Shown in pieces: positions 33,596 through 43,023 of a stretch of DNA of 64,000 nt. The notes under the pieces are model-generated. The model did no database searches. It was not told where the DNA came from and saw nothing but the letters and a program-made list of their open reading frames with translations. Both the position numbers and the translations under genes were made by a program. The DNA lies in the NCBI GenBank assembly GCA_023664685.1, contig JAMPFC010000002.1, positions 25,595 through 89,594 on the forward strand. Reading direction: 5' to 3'. The stretch's first letter is position 1. Each line of letters begins with the position of its first letter. Source of the DNA: Roseburia sp. Its GTDB lineage: Bacteria > Bacillota > Clostridia > Lachnospirales > Lachnospiraceae.

Positions 33596-33991
33596 ATGAA
33601 GAACTATACAATCACAGTAAATGGAACCGTATATGATGTATCAGTAGAAGAAAAGGGCGCTTCGGGAACAGCCTCAGCGGCACCGGCTTCTGCACCGGCA
33701 GCACCGGCGGCAGCAGCACCAGCTGCAGCTCCAGCCCCGGCAGCAGCGCCGAAACCGGCAGCTGGCGGTTCAGCAGGTTCCGTACAGGTGACAGCGCCGA
33801 TGCCCGGAAAAATCCTGAGCGTTAAGGCGAGCGTGGGTGCGGATGTGAAGAAAGGGGACGTCATCCTTCTTCTGGAGGCAATGAAGATGGAAAATGAAGT
33901 TGTCGCACCACAGGACGGAAAAGTCGCAAGTATAAACGTAAATTCCGGTGATATGGTTGAGTCCGGTGACGTATTGGCTACGATGGATTGA
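33596..33991 (+). CDS. Biotin carboxyl carrier subunit
   Basis: 131 residues: an N-terminal strand region (YTITVNGTVYDVSVEE), a long Ala/Pro flexible linker (about 22-60), and a biotinyl domain (about 62-131). The biotinylation site is in EAMKMENEV, with the modified lysine about 35 residues from the C-terminus as in all biotinyl domains. The linker lets biotin move between the carboxyltransferases and the membrane pump. AGGAGG precedes the ATG. Confidence 0.92.
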   Translation: MKNYTITVNGTVYDVSVEEKGASGTASAAPASAPAAPAAAAPAAAPAPAAAPKPAAGGSAGSVQVTAPMPGKILSVKASVGADVKKGDVILLLEAMKMENEVVAPQDGKVASINVNSGDMVESGDVLATMD

Positions 33992-34017
33992 TCATAAAAT
34001 AACTGGAGGTATTTAAG

Positions 34018-35136
34018 ATGGAAGTTTTACAAAATCTTCTCCATCAGACTGCATTTGCAAACGGAACGGTTGACTGGCGAAGTTATGTGATGATACTGGT
34101 CGCATTTGTCTTTCTTTATCTTGCGATCCGGAAAGGGTATGAGCCGCTCTTGCTCGTGCCGATCGCATTTGGTATGCTGCTTGTCAACATCTATCCACCA
34201 ATCATGGAGTCTGGCGGATTATTGGAATATTTCTTTAAACTGGATGAATGGAGTGTCCTGCCCTCCCTGATTTTCCTCGGAGTGGGGGCGATGACGGACT
34301 TTGGCCCGCTGATCGCCAATCCGAAAAGTTTTCTTCTCGGGGCGGCAGCACAGTTTGGTATTTTCGCAGCATATCTTATGGCAATCCTTATGAACTTTGA
34401 CGGACGTGCTGCGGCAGCAATCTCGATCATCGGTGGTGCGGATGGCCCGACCTCGATCTTCCTTGCCGGAAAACTCGGACAGACCGATCTGATGGGGCCG
34501 ATCGCAGTGGCGGCGTATTCGTACATGTCACTGGTGCCGATCATACAGCCGCCGATCATGAAGCTTTTTACGACGAAGGAAGAGAGAGCGATCAAGATGG
34601 ATCAGCTCAGACCGGTTTCAAGGCTAGAGAGGATTCTGTTCCCGATCGTGGTTACGACGATCGTATGTCTGATCCTGCCGAGTACAGCTCCGCTTGTTGG
34701 TATGCTCATGCTCGGAAACCTGTTCAAAGAGTCCGGCGTGGTAAAACAGCTCGCAGAGACAGCTTCCAATGCGATGATGTATATCGTCGTTATCCTTCTC
34801 GGTACATCCGTAGGAGCAAAGACAAGCGGTGCCAACTTTATCGATGCAGCTACGTTAAAGATCGTAGTCCTCGGACTGATTGCATTTGCAGTTGGTACAG
34901 CAGCCGGAGTGCTGTTTGGAAAGCTTATGTGTAAGCTGTCCGGAGGAAAGGTAAATCCTCTGATCGGTTCTGCCGGCGTGTCGGCTGTGCCGATGGCAGC
35001 CCGTGTATCCCAGAAGGTTGGTGCAGAGGCAGACCCTACCAACTTCTTATTGATGCATGCGATGGGGCCGAATGTGGCAGGTGTGATCGGAACAGCGGTA
35101 GCGGCCGGAGTGTTTATGGCAATCTTTGGAGTGTAA
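34018..35136 (+). CDS. oadB: Sodium-translocating decarboxylase beta subunit
   Basis: 372 residues with about nine membrane helices. Family hallmarks include [34 protein letters not shown] with the conserved aspartate in the re-entrant sodium-binding region, and a C-terminal [14 protein letters not shown] segment. The subunit decarboxylates carboxybiotin and couples this to sodium export, giving a sodium gradient. It is shared by oxaloacetate, methylmalonyl-CoA and glutaconyl-CoA decarboxylases; the operon contains candidate carboxyltransferases of two of these types. Confidence 0.92.
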   Translation: MEVLQNLLHQTAFANGTVDWRSYVMILVAFVFLYLAIRKGYEPLLLVPIAFGMLLVNIYPPIMESGGLLEYFFKLDEWSVLPSLIFLGVGAMTDFGPLIANPKSFLLGAAAQFGIFAAYLMAILMNFDGRAAAAISIIGGADGPTSIFLAGKLGQTDLMGPIAVAAYSYMSLVPIIQPPIMKLFTTKEERAIKMDQLRPVSRLERILFPIVVTTIVCLILPSTAPLVGMLMLGNLFKESGVVKQLAETASNAMMYIVVILLGTSVGAKTSGANFIDAATLKIVVLGLIAFAVGTAAGVLFGKLMCKLSGGKVNPLIGSAGVSAVPMAARVSQKVGAEADPTNFLLMHAMGPNVAGVIGTAVAAGVFMAIFGV

Positions 35137-35198
35137 ACGATATTGGAGTGGAATAAAGAAAAAAGGCGCGGAAAGCAGCGCAGAAATGAGGGAAAAAA

Positions 35199-36614
35199 AT
35201 GGCAGATACTACGACAAAAAAGCCAATTAAGATAACAGAGACGATTCTTCGTGATGCCCATCAGTCGTTGATCGCTACGCGTATGACGACGGAGCAGATG
35301 CTCCCGATCATTGATAAGATGGATAAAGTAGGGTATCATGCGGTGGAATGCTGGGGAGGAGCGACTTTCGATGCTTCCCTGCGGTTTCTGAAAGAAGATC
35401 CGTGGGAAAGACTCCGCAAGCTGAGAGCAGGTTTTAAAAATACAAAGCTCCAGATGTTGTTCCGCGGGCAGAACATCCTCGGATACAATCATTATGCTGA
35501 TGATGTTGTTGAATATTTCGTACAGAAATCCATCGCCAACGGAATCGACATCATCCGTATTTTTGACTGTCTGAATGATATCCGTAATCTCGAGACAGCA
35601 GTAAAAGCGGCAAACAAAGAAAACGGTCATGCACAGATCGCACTTTCCTATACGCTCGGTGATGCGTATACGATGGATTACTGGAAGGATATGGCAAAAA
35701 AGATTGAAGATCTCGGTGCAAAATCCCTTTGTATCAAAGATATGGCGGGACTTCTTACTCCGTATGAGGCGACAAACCTCGTTACGGTACTGAAAGAATC
35801 CGTTGATATTCCGATCGATCTTCACACGCACTATACATCCGGTGTGGCTGCCATGACATATATGAAAGCAGTTGAGGCAGGATGCGATATCATTGATACC
35901 GCAATGTCGCCATTTGCTCTTGGGACGAGCCAGCCGGCGACAGAGGTCATGGTTGAGACCTTCCGCGGGACGCCTTACGATACCGGACTTGACCAGAATC
36001 TTCTGGCGGAGATTGCAGAGTATTTCCGCCCGATGCGTGAGGAGGCACTCCAGAGCGGCTTGATGAACACAAAGGTACTCGGCGTAAATATCAAGACACT
36101 CATGTATCAGGTGCCGGGAGGAATGCTCAGTAACCTTGTCTCCCAGCTTAAGGAAATGGGACAGGAGGATAAATACGAAGCGGTTCTCGAAGAGGTGCCG
36201 CGTGTGCGGAAGGATTTCGGTGAGCCGCCACTGGTTACACCGTCTTCCCAGATCGTCGGTACACAGGCAGTACTCAATGTAGTAGCCGGCGAGAGATACA
36301 AGATGGTCACAAAGGAATCCAAGAAGCTTCTCTCCGGTGAGTTCGGACAGACAGTAAAACCGTTTGATCCGGAGGTACAGAAAAAATGCATCGGTGACAC
36401 AGAGCCGATCACATGCCGGCCGGCAGATCTGATCAAGCCGCAGTTAGCGGATCTTGAGAAAGAAATGTCGCAGTGGAAGCAGCAGGATGAGGATATACTT
36501 TCCTATGCGTTGTTCCCACAGGTTGCCACAGAGTTCTTCAAGTACCGTGAGGCACAGAAGACGAAAGTGGACGCCACACTGGCAGATAAAGAGAATCAGG
36601 TTTATCCGGTATAA
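35199..36614 (+). CDS. oadA: Oxaloacetate decarboxylase alpha / 5S transcarboxylase-type carboxyltransferase
   Basis: 471 residues. The HMGL-like barrel begins ITETILRDAHQSLIATRM with the metal-binding aspartate, and continues MLFRGQNILGY, FDCLNDIRN, SLCIKDMAGLL (site of the active-site lysine) and the metal-binding LHTHYTSG. A PYC-OadA conserved carboxylase domain follows (about 300-465). There is no C-terminal biotin domain, which agrees with the separate biotin carrier gene. It transfers CO2 from oxaloacetate, leaving pyruvate. It ends at a strong terminator. Confidence 0.93.
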   Translation: MADTTTKKPIKITETILRDAHQSLIATRMTTEQMLPIIDKMDKVGYHAVECWGGATFDASLRFLKEDPWERLRKLRAGFKNTKLQMLFRGQNILGYNHYADDVVEYFVQKSIANGIDIIRIFDCLNDIRNLETAVKAANKENGHAQIALSYTLGDAYTMDYWKDMAKKIEDLGAKSLCIKDMAGLLTPYEATNLVTVLKESVDIPIDLHTHYTSGVAAMTYMKAVEAGCDIIDTAMSPFALGTSQPATEVMVETFRGTPYDTGLDQNLLAEIAEYFRPMREEALQSGLMNTKVLGVNIKTLMYQVPGGMLSNLVSQLKEMGQEDKYEAVLEEVPRVRKDFGEPPLVTPSSQIVGTQAVLNVVAGERYKMVTKESKKLLSGEFGQTVKPFDPEVQKKCIGDTEPITCRPADLIKPQLADLEKEMSQWKQQDEDILSYALFPQVATEFFKYREAQKTKVDATLADKENQVYPV

Positions 36615-36632
36615 GACTGCCGGGTGAAAGAG

Positions 36633-36667
36633 AGGGCCCGCGCTTTTTGAAATAGCGGGCCTTTTTG
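36633..36667 (+). terminator. Terminator of the decarboxylase operon
   Basis: Stem GGCCCGC/GCGGGCC (36635-36641/36655-36661) followed by five T residues. Confidence 0.85.
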
Positions 36668-36770
36668 TAATTATTTAATAATAGATCTGTAACCAAATGT
36701 CGAAACATATAGTATAAACTGGTATATATAAAAGGGAAGCTGCATGATAGTTGGAATGGAGGAGGATTTT

Positions 36771-38228
36771 ATGAAGCGAAACAGTTTAACTGTGATCTGT
36801 ATCATATTATGTGCGGGCATGTTAGCCGGCTGTGGCGGCGAGTATGCCGGTCTGACCGAAAGGGACGTGGTGAGCGGTTCTGTGGTAAGTGGAAGTGCGG
36901 TGAGCGGCGAGGCAGTCAGCGGGGATGCCATTCGGGAAAATACGGTAAAGCAGAGTGCCGGCAAAGAGGCAAAACAGGATATGAGCAGTCATCATTTTTG
37001 TACAGATACGAACCTTTATTATTTAGATTATGGAAAAGATTATAATAGTCCCCCCCGACTGATGCAGGCAAGAACAGATGGTACACACAAAAAATGCATT
37101 AAGGATTGGAAGAAATACTCTGATGATGAAATCCAGTTATTGTATGTTGATGAAAATTGGCTGTATTATGATATTGAAGAATTACTTGTGGGGCAAGAAG
37201 ATGATGAGGAGATTACATACCGCGTTCCGATCGAAAAGGATGCGCAGGGATATGATGTGGTTCAGCTCCAGAAAGCGGAGGAAGTCGTAAAGACAGAGAT
37301 AACGATTCCAATATATGCAGATTCCGATTATTATTTTTATATTGATCTGGACACAGACAAGTTGATCAAGTATGATCTGAGGAAGAATAAAAAAGACTCG
37401 GAAACGACAGAGCATGGGATCGGCGGGAAAATTTACCGAGGAAAGGATTTTTATTTTCATGCACATGATAATGGAACGATTTATGTTCAGAAAATAGATT
37501 CCGGCAAGTGGAAAAAGGTATCAACATATATGAATGATGATGAGTATTTGGTCGCACAAGGGGAGGAAGCGTTTTTCTATCCCTCCTATGTCACAGAGGA
37601 AGAAGACAGGGTTGACATCCATCGGTTTGATGGGGAGAAAGAAGAAAAATTTATTACATGGGAGCAGTTGAACCATGCAGTGAAGGAGGCAGCAGGAGCA
37701 GAAAAACTGGATCTTTGTTATGTGAGTCGGCTCTTTGCACAAAATGGCAGGCTGTATATCCAGACGCAGACGGGGTGGATGGACGGAAAAACATATCAGA
37801 TGGGATATATGATATTCAGCATGGGAGAAAGCGAAGATACTTCCGGGCTTTGCTATGAAAAGGGCATGACCGAATGCATGAAATCCCATGTGAAGGAACG
37901 AAATGGGAAATGGTGTGATGATGAAGACGTATATGTAGAGCATATGGTTTTAAATGATGCCAAGTGTATTGCGATGGTGGATGGAAAAGCGTATCTGAGC
38001 CTTTTTGATCATGAGAAGGACAAAGGACGGATGGGCTGTTATGACTTGGACACCGGTGCATTTGAGTGGGTCAGTGAGAAGGACGAAGCATATTATAAGC
38101 TTGGTTATGATGATGAGTTGGATACATTTGAGTCGGTATTTTCTGGGCATGTGTTTAATGAATTTGTAGAGGTCGAAATGTCACCATTAAATGATAAATA
38201 CGATAATGGAGAGTTTGTGGAAAATTAG
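36771..38228 (+). CDS. Array lipoprotein 1
   Basis: 485 residues from the ATG behind GGAGGAGG. Signal peptide with lipobox LAGC, lipidated Cys21, then GGEYAGLTE and about four VSG-type pentapeptides ending SGDA. The body starts with HHFCTDTNLYYLDYG and shows repeated beta-strand patterns: LMQARTDGTHKKCIK, YVDENWLYYD, ITYRVPIEKDAQGYDVV, YADSDYYFY, IKYDLRKNKKDSE, and near the end CIAMVDGKAYLSLFD and CYDLDTGAFEWVS. This resembles the DUF5050-type 'tyrosine-rich beta propeller' seen in clostridial surface proteins. It would sit on the outer face of the membrane. No enzyme motif is visible. It is closest to gene 5 of the array in its body. Confidence 0.8.
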   Translation: MKRNSLTVICIILCAGMLAGCGGEYAGLTERDVVSGSVVSGSAVSGEAVSGDAIRENTVKQSAGKEAKQDMSSHHFCTDTNLYYLDYGKDYNSPPRLMQARTDGTHKKCIKDWKKYSDDEIQLLYVDENWLYYDIEELLVGQEDDEEITYRVPIEKDAQGYDVVQLQKAEEVVKTEITIPIYADSDYYFYIDLDTDKLIKYDLRKNKKDSETTEHGIGGKIYRGKDFYFHAHDNGTIYVQKIDSGKWKKVSTYMNDDEYLVAQGEEAFFYPSYVTEEEDRVDIHRFDGEKEEKFITWEQLNHAVKEAAGAEKLDLCYVSRLFAQNGRLYIQTQTGWMDGKTYQMGYMIFSMGESEDTSGLCYEKGMTECMKSHVKERNGKWCDDEDVYVEHMVLNDAKCIAMVDGKAYLSLFDHEKDKGRMGCYDLDTGAFEWVSEKDEAYYKLGYDDELDTFESVFSGHVFNEFVEVEMSPLNDKYDNGEFVEN

Positions 38229-38252
38229 CCTTTTTTAGAAGGGGGTTACATT

Positions 38253-39917
38253 GTGAAAAATTGCACGGATGTGAAAGCAAAAAAAATTTTGTTATGTATT
38301 GGATGTTCTCTTATTATGCTGACTGGCTGCGGCGGTGAGTATGCCAGTCTGACAGAAGGGGACGTGGTAAGCGGTTCTGCGGTAAGTGGCAGTGCGGTGA
38401 GCGGCGGGGCAGTGTCAGAGGGTGCAGTAAATGACAAGGTGGCGGAGCCAGATGCGGTGAGCGGTTCTGCGGTGGAGAATGCAAAACAGGACATGAGCAG
38501 CCATCGGTTCTGTACGGATACGAACCTGTATTATATGGAAAACTGCGAAGATGAGTGTAGCATCATGCAGGCGAGACTGGACGGTACACACCGCAAACTT
38601 ATCAAGGAATGGAAAGAGGATGAGCATGAAGAGAGTAACGAGAATATTGAAGGTGCTGAACTCATTTATGTAGATAAAAGCTGGCTGTATTATCGATTAG
38701 TACATTGTTTTATACATCCCGAATATAACATGTATTTCTACAGTTATAACATTACATACCGCGCACCGGTCAAAAAGGATGCAAAGGGATATGATGTGGT
38801 TGATTTCGCAAAAGCGGAGGAAGTTGTGACATCCGATTACCCAAGAGATTTTGAACTCATAAGACGGGGTTATGAGATTCGTCCGTTGTATGTAGACTCT
38901 GATTATTATTTTTATATTGATGAAGTCACGAAAAAATTAGTAAAGTATGATCTGAAGAGAAAGGAAAAAGTCTCAGAATCAGCAGAGGGATATAAGGCAG
39001 AGTCTGTCTCTTCGGTAAGAAATCATTATATTATGATAATAGATGATAAGATTTATAGCCAAAAAAAAGATTCCGGACAATGGGCAAAGCTAACGGAGTA
39101 TATAGAAGGCCCGATGATGAGTTACTGTGATATAAATCCAATAGAAGGCGACGGGGAGGAGATTTTTTACCCGCAGTATCTTCCAGAGAGGGAAGATGAT
39201 CCCATTTTTATGGTCAGGAAGGAAGGGCAGGATACGTGGGAGGAATTGAAGCACGGAGCAAGGGACCTATTAGGAGCTTTTCGTTTTGTGATCCGGAGAT
39301 ATGATGGAGAGACGCAGCAGGATTTTGTGACATGGGAGGAACTTATCCATGTAGCGAGGAAAGTGGCAGGAGTAAAGAAACTGGATATCTGTCAGCCATA
39401 TGAGATATTTGTTCAAGATGACAGGGTATATATCCAACTTCTGACCTGTTGGATGAAAGAGGAAATTTATCATGAGGAATATATGATATTCAGTAAAGGA
39501 AAAAAGGAAGATGATTCCGGATTCCGTTATGAAAAAGAACTAACGGAATGTATGAAATCCCATGTGAAAAAACAAAATGAAAAAAATGAAGGCTTTGATG
39601 TAAAATATGATCAACCAATAGTTAAAAATTCTGCTCAGTGTATGGCGATAGTCGATGGTACGGCGTATCTGAATTTGTATGATTATAAGAAAGATGAAGG
39701 GCGGATCGGGTGTTATGATCTTTCTACCGGGAAATTTCAGTGGATCACCGATGAGGATGCAGTATTCTATAAACTTTATTATGATCGTCCGTGGATGGAT
39801 AATGATGATGATAATTGGGGGGATATGCTTGATTATATAACGGATAATTTTGTTGAAGAGTTTGGTTATTTTATACCGACATGGGCAGATAAAGAATCAT
39901 TTTTGGTGAGAAAGTAA
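38253..39917 (+). CDS. Array lipoprotein 2 (longest, internal duplication)
   Basis: 554 residues from a GTG behind GAAGGGGG. Its signal peptide has six extra N-terminal residues (MKNCTD) compared with genes 5 and 6. The lipobox is LTGC with Cys26, then VSGSA repeats followed by the EGAVNDKVAEPDA block that genes 2-8 share. It is longer than its paralogs because of extra strands around residues 145-215 and a partial duplication: TWEELKHGARDLLG, then 35 residues later TWEELIHVARKVAG. The usual ECMKSHVK and CMAIVDGTAYLNLYDY blocks follow. The function is unknown; a surface beta-domain protein. Confidence 0.8.
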   Translation: MKNCTDVKAKKILLCIGCSLIMLTGCGGEYASLTEGDVVSGSAVSGSAVSGGAVSEGAVNDKVAEPDAVSGSAVENAKQDMSSHRFCTDTNLYYMENCEDECSIMQARLDGTHRKLIKEWKEDEHEESNENIEGAELIYVDKSWLYYRLVHCFIHPEYNMYFYSYNITYRAPVKKDAKGYDVVDFAKAEEVVTSDYPRDFELIRRGYEIRPLYVDSDYYFYIDEVTKKLVKYDLKRKEKVSESAEGYKAESVSSVRNHYIMIIDDKIYSQKKDSGQWAKLTEYIEGPMMSYCDINPIEGDGEEIFYPQYLPEREDDPIFMVRKEGQDTWEELKHGARDLLGAFRFVIRRYDGETQQDFVTWEELIHVARKVAGVKKLDICQPYEIFVQDDRVYIQLLTCWMKEEIYHEEYMIFSKGKKEDDSGFRYEKELTECMKSHVKKQNEKNEGFDVKYDQPIVKNSAQCMAIVDGTAYLNLYDYKKDEGRIGCYDLSTGKFQWITDEDAVFYKLYYDRPWMDNDDDNWGDMLDYITDNFVEEFGYFIPTWADKESFLVRK

Positions 39918-39974
39918 AGGGCCAAGGGTTCTTTGCCGCTGATCCATACAATGTCATTATGAGGAGGAAGAGAG

Positions 39975-41414
39975 ATGAAAAAGAACAGACGAACAGTATT
40001 TTGTATCGTACTATGCACTGCCATGCTGACCGGCTGCGGCGGTGAGTATGCCGGTCTGACAGAGGGAAATGCCGTATCCGGCAGTGTGGTGAGCGGTGGG
40101 GCAGTGTCAGAGGGGGCAGTAAATGACAAGGTGGCAGAGCCGGATGCAGCGAGCGGTTCTGCGGTGGAGAATGCAAAACAGGACATGAGCAGCTATCGGT
40201 TCTGCACGGATACGAATGTGTATTATGCAGATTTGTGTGGTCAGATTGAGCAGATGAGAATTGATGGCACACATCGTAAATGTATTCTTGAGAGATGTGA
40301 ATACACGACAGAAGTCGTATATGCTGATGAAGACTGGTTGTATTATGGAATGATAGGTTATGATGATGAGATTACATACCGCGCCCCGATTGGAAAAGAT
40401 GCAAAAGGATACGATGTGGTTGATTTCTCAAAAGAGGAAAAACTCGTGTCGAGTTATGGAGATGATCCTCATGCCTTGTATGCAGACTCTGATTATTATT
40501 TTTATGAGGATCAGTTGGAGGAAAAAATGATAAAGTATGATTTGAAAAGAAAGGAAAAAGTCTCAGAATCAGAAATTGTGGCAGAATTTTTTCTTCCGCT
40601 AGGAGATTATTATATAATGGCATCACATGGTGGGATTTATAGTCAAAAGAAAGATTCCGTGCAATGGACAAAGGTATCTGAGTATGTGGAAGGAACGATA
40701 ACGTGGTTATGGGATATAAATCCGATACAAGGTGATGGGGAGGAGATTTTTTATCCTCAGCAGGTTACGGAGAAAGAGGATGAGTTCCATTTTAAGATCA
40801 AGAGATATGATGGACAGCGGGAATGGGATTTTGCGACAGGTGAGGAGCTTAGCCATGTGGCAAGGGGAGCGATAGGGGGAAAAAGACTGGATATTTGTGA
40901 ACCATATGAGATGTTTCTTCAGGATGACAGGTTATATATCCAATTTTTGATCGGTTGGATGGAAAAAGGAATTTATCATGTGGAATATATGATATGCAGT
41001 AAGGAGAAGACGGAGGAGGATTCTGGACTTCGTTATGAAAAAGAGCTGACGGAATGCATGAAATCTCATGTAAAAGAACAAAGAGGAAAATATCTAACCT
41101 ACGAAAAGGAATATGATCAACAAATAGTCGTAAATTCTGCTCAGTGTATGGCGATGGTAGATCGTACGGCGTATCTGAATCTGTATGATTATGAGAAAGA
41201 TAAAGAGCGGCTAGGGTGTTATGATCTTTCCACCGGGAAATTTCAGTGGATCACCGATGAGGATGCAGTATTCTATAAGCCCTATTATGATTGTTCGTGG
41301 TGGGAGTGGATTGATGATCAGCTTGATCGTTTCTTTATCGATTGTTTTAATGAATTTGTGCCGACGTGGGTTTATGAAAATGAATCGGGTTTTGTGATGG
41401 AAGGTGAATATTGA
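39975..41414 (+). CDS. Array lipoprotein 3
   Basis: 479 residues; ATG after GAGGAGGAAGAG. Lipobox LTGC with Cys21. A short repeat (NAVSGSVVSGGAVSEGAV) leads to the shared NDKVAEPDA block. The body has YRFCTDTNVYYAD, then the conserved order: ITYRAPIGKDAKGYDVVDFS, YADSDYYFYED, MIKYDLKRKEKVSES, LYIQFLIGWMEKG, LTECMKSHVKEQ, and the closing CYDLSTGKFQWITDED. Gene 4 repeats its leader and signal peptide almost base for base. The last ~35 residues vary strongly between paralogs. An unknown surface lipoprotein. Confidence 0.8.
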   Translation: MKKNRRTVFCIVLCTAMLTGCGGEYAGLTEGNAVSGSVVSGGAVSEGAVNDKVAEPDAASGSAVENAKQDMSSYRFCTDTNVYYADLCGQIEQMRIDGTHRKCILERCEYTTEVVYADEDWLYYGMIGYDDEITYRAPIGKDAKGYDVVDFSKEEKLVSSYGDDPHALYADSDYYFYEDQLEEKMIKYDLKRKEKVSESEIVAEFFLPLGDYYIMASHGGIYSQKKDSVQWTKVSEYVEGTITWLWDINPIQGDGEEIFYPQQVTEKEDEFHFKIKRYDGQREWDFATGEELSHVARGAIGGKRLDICEPYEMFLQDDRLYIQFLIGWMEKGIYHVEYMICSKEKTEEDSGLRYEKELTECMKSHVKEQRGKYLTYEKEYDQQIVVNSAQCMAMVDRTAYLNLYDYEKDKERLGCYDLSTGKFQWITDEDAVFYKPYYDCSWWEWIDDQLDRFFIDCFNEFVPTWVYENESGFVMEGEY

Positions 41415-41460
41415 TTCTTCTCTGCTGATCCATACAATGTCATTATGAGGAGGAAGAGGG

Positions 41461-42999
41461 ATGAAAAAGAACAGACGAACAGTATTTTGTATCGTATTAT
41501 GCGCTGCCATGCTGACCGGCTGTGGCGGTGAGTACGTCAGTCTGACAGAGGGAGATGCCGTATCCGGCAGTGCAGTAAGTGGCAGTACAGTGAGCGGAGA
41601 TGCAGTATCAGAGGGTGCAGTGAATGACAAGGTGGCGGAGCCAGATGCGGTGAGCGGTTCTGCGGTGAAAAACGAAAAAGAGGCAAGACGAGATATGAGC
41701 AGCCACCGGTTCTGCACGGATACGAATATGTATTTTACGGAGAATGATTCAATCATACAGGCACGACTAGATGGTACACATCAGACATATATCATAAAAG
41801 AGGATGACGTTAAAGGGGTAGCAATTCGTTATGTGGGGAAAGATGTATTGATTTATGCGGTATACAGTAAAGATATCGAAAAAGAGTATGCTGCATTATA
41901 TCAAGTACCGGTTCGGAAAAATGTAGATGGATATGATAAAGTATGCATATCAAAGAAGAAAGAAATTCCCTCTTATCTACCATATTTCGAGTATGCGGAT
42001 TCGGATTATCTTTTTTATTCGGATGATGGTATGTATTTGGTAAAATATGATTATCACAAAAAGAAGATCATTTCAGAAACAGAGCTTGATCAAGATTTTT
42101 GTTATGAAGTTTTCCGGATAAAGGATCAGTATGTAGTGGTGGCAAACAGTGGGGGAGTATTTGCTCAGCCAGTCGATGGGAAGTATTGGACAAAAGTATC
42201 AAAACTCATGCCTCTTAGTGAGTACGAGGAGACTAACGGATTATTAAGTCATGTTTATAGCATGGATGATTTTGTTGTACAAGATGATCAGGCAGTTTTT
42301 TATCCACAATATGTTACAGAGTGTGAGAGCTATCATGATGCCAGACATAATGAAGAGTATACATATCCCAGATCGGATTATAGTTATCATATCATAAGAT
42401 GTGATGGGGAAAAAGAGACGGATTTTGTGACATGGGAACAATTAAGAAAGGCTGTATTCGAGGCAGAGGAAATTGAAGAACTTGATATGTGCCGGCCGGA
42501 TCATATGTTTTGGCAGGAGGGAAGGCTTTTTATCCAAGTTCAAGTTCATTGGGAGAAGGATGGGATTTATCATAGGGAATATGTGATTTTAAGCCAGAGT
42601 ACTGAAAAAGAAGATTCTGATCTTCATTATGAAAAGGATATGACAGAGTGCATGAGATCCCATGTGAAAGACCGGGTGGGAAAGTGGTCTGATGTATCAG
42701 AGAAGCCAGAGGAAATCGTGAAGGAGCATGTGGTTATAAATAGTGCCAAATGCATTGCGATGGTGAACCAGAAAGCGTATCTGAGCCTTTACGACTATAA
42801 GAACGATAAAGGACGGTTGGGTTGTTTTGATGTAAATACCGGTAAGTTTCAGTGGGTGGAAAAGGAGGATGCCTTATCTTATGAACTTAGATATGCATAT
42901 GATTGGCCAGACATTGAAGGAATATACGAGGAGGGCCTAGATTATGATCTTTCTAACTGGGACGGTATATATGAAAAAGGAGAGTTTGTGGAAAATTAG
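41461..42999 (+). CDS. Array lipoprotein 4
   Basis: 512 residues; Cys21 in LTGC. The repeat has four VSG units (AVSGSAVSGSTVSGDAVSEG) before NDKVAEPDA. The body diverges from genes 2 and 3 in the middle: it has ALYQVPVRKNVDGYDKVCIS in place of the ITYRAP block, plus an insertion with a Tyr/His-rich loop (YHDARHNEEYTYPRSDYSYH, about 295-315). The C-terminal half returns to the family pattern (LTECM-like MTECMRSHVKD, CIAMVNQKAYLSLYDY, CFDVNTGKFQWVE). It ends with KGEFVEN, as does gene 1 (NGEFVEN), which suggests exchange of 3' ends between paralogs. Confidence 0.8.
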   Translation: MKKNRRTVFCIVLCAAMLTGCGGEYVSLTEGDAVSGSAVSGSTVSGDAVSEGAVNDKVAEPDAVSGSAVKNEKEARRDMSSHRFCTDTNMYFTENDSIIQARLDGTHQTYIIKEDDVKGVAIRYVGKDVLIYAVYSKDIEKEYAALYQVPVRKNVDGYDKVCISKKKEIPSYLPYFEYADSDYLFYSDDGMYLVKYDYHKKKIISETELDQDFCYEVFRIKDQYVVVANSGGVFAQPVDGKYWTKVSKLMPLSEYEETNGLLSHVYSMDDFVVQDDQAVFYPQYVTECESYHDARHNEEYTYPRSDYSYHIIRCDGEKETDFVTWEQLRKAVFEAEEIEELDMCRPDHMFWQEGRLFIQVQVHWEKDGIYHREYVILSQSTEKEDSDLHYEKDMTECMRSHVKDRVGKWSDVSEKPEEIVKEHVVINSAKCIAMVNQKAYLSLYDYKNDKGRLGCFDVNTGKFQWVEKEDALSYELRYAYDWPDIEGIYEEGLDYDLSNWDGIYEKGEFVEN

Positions 43000-43023
43000 T
43001 CTTTTATAGAAGGGGGTTACATT

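Noticed and set aside
27995-36614. Long antisense frames opposite glnN, the carboxypeptidase and the decarboxylase genes
   Set aside because: They mirror strongly coding, codon-biased genes and have no own start signals or domains.
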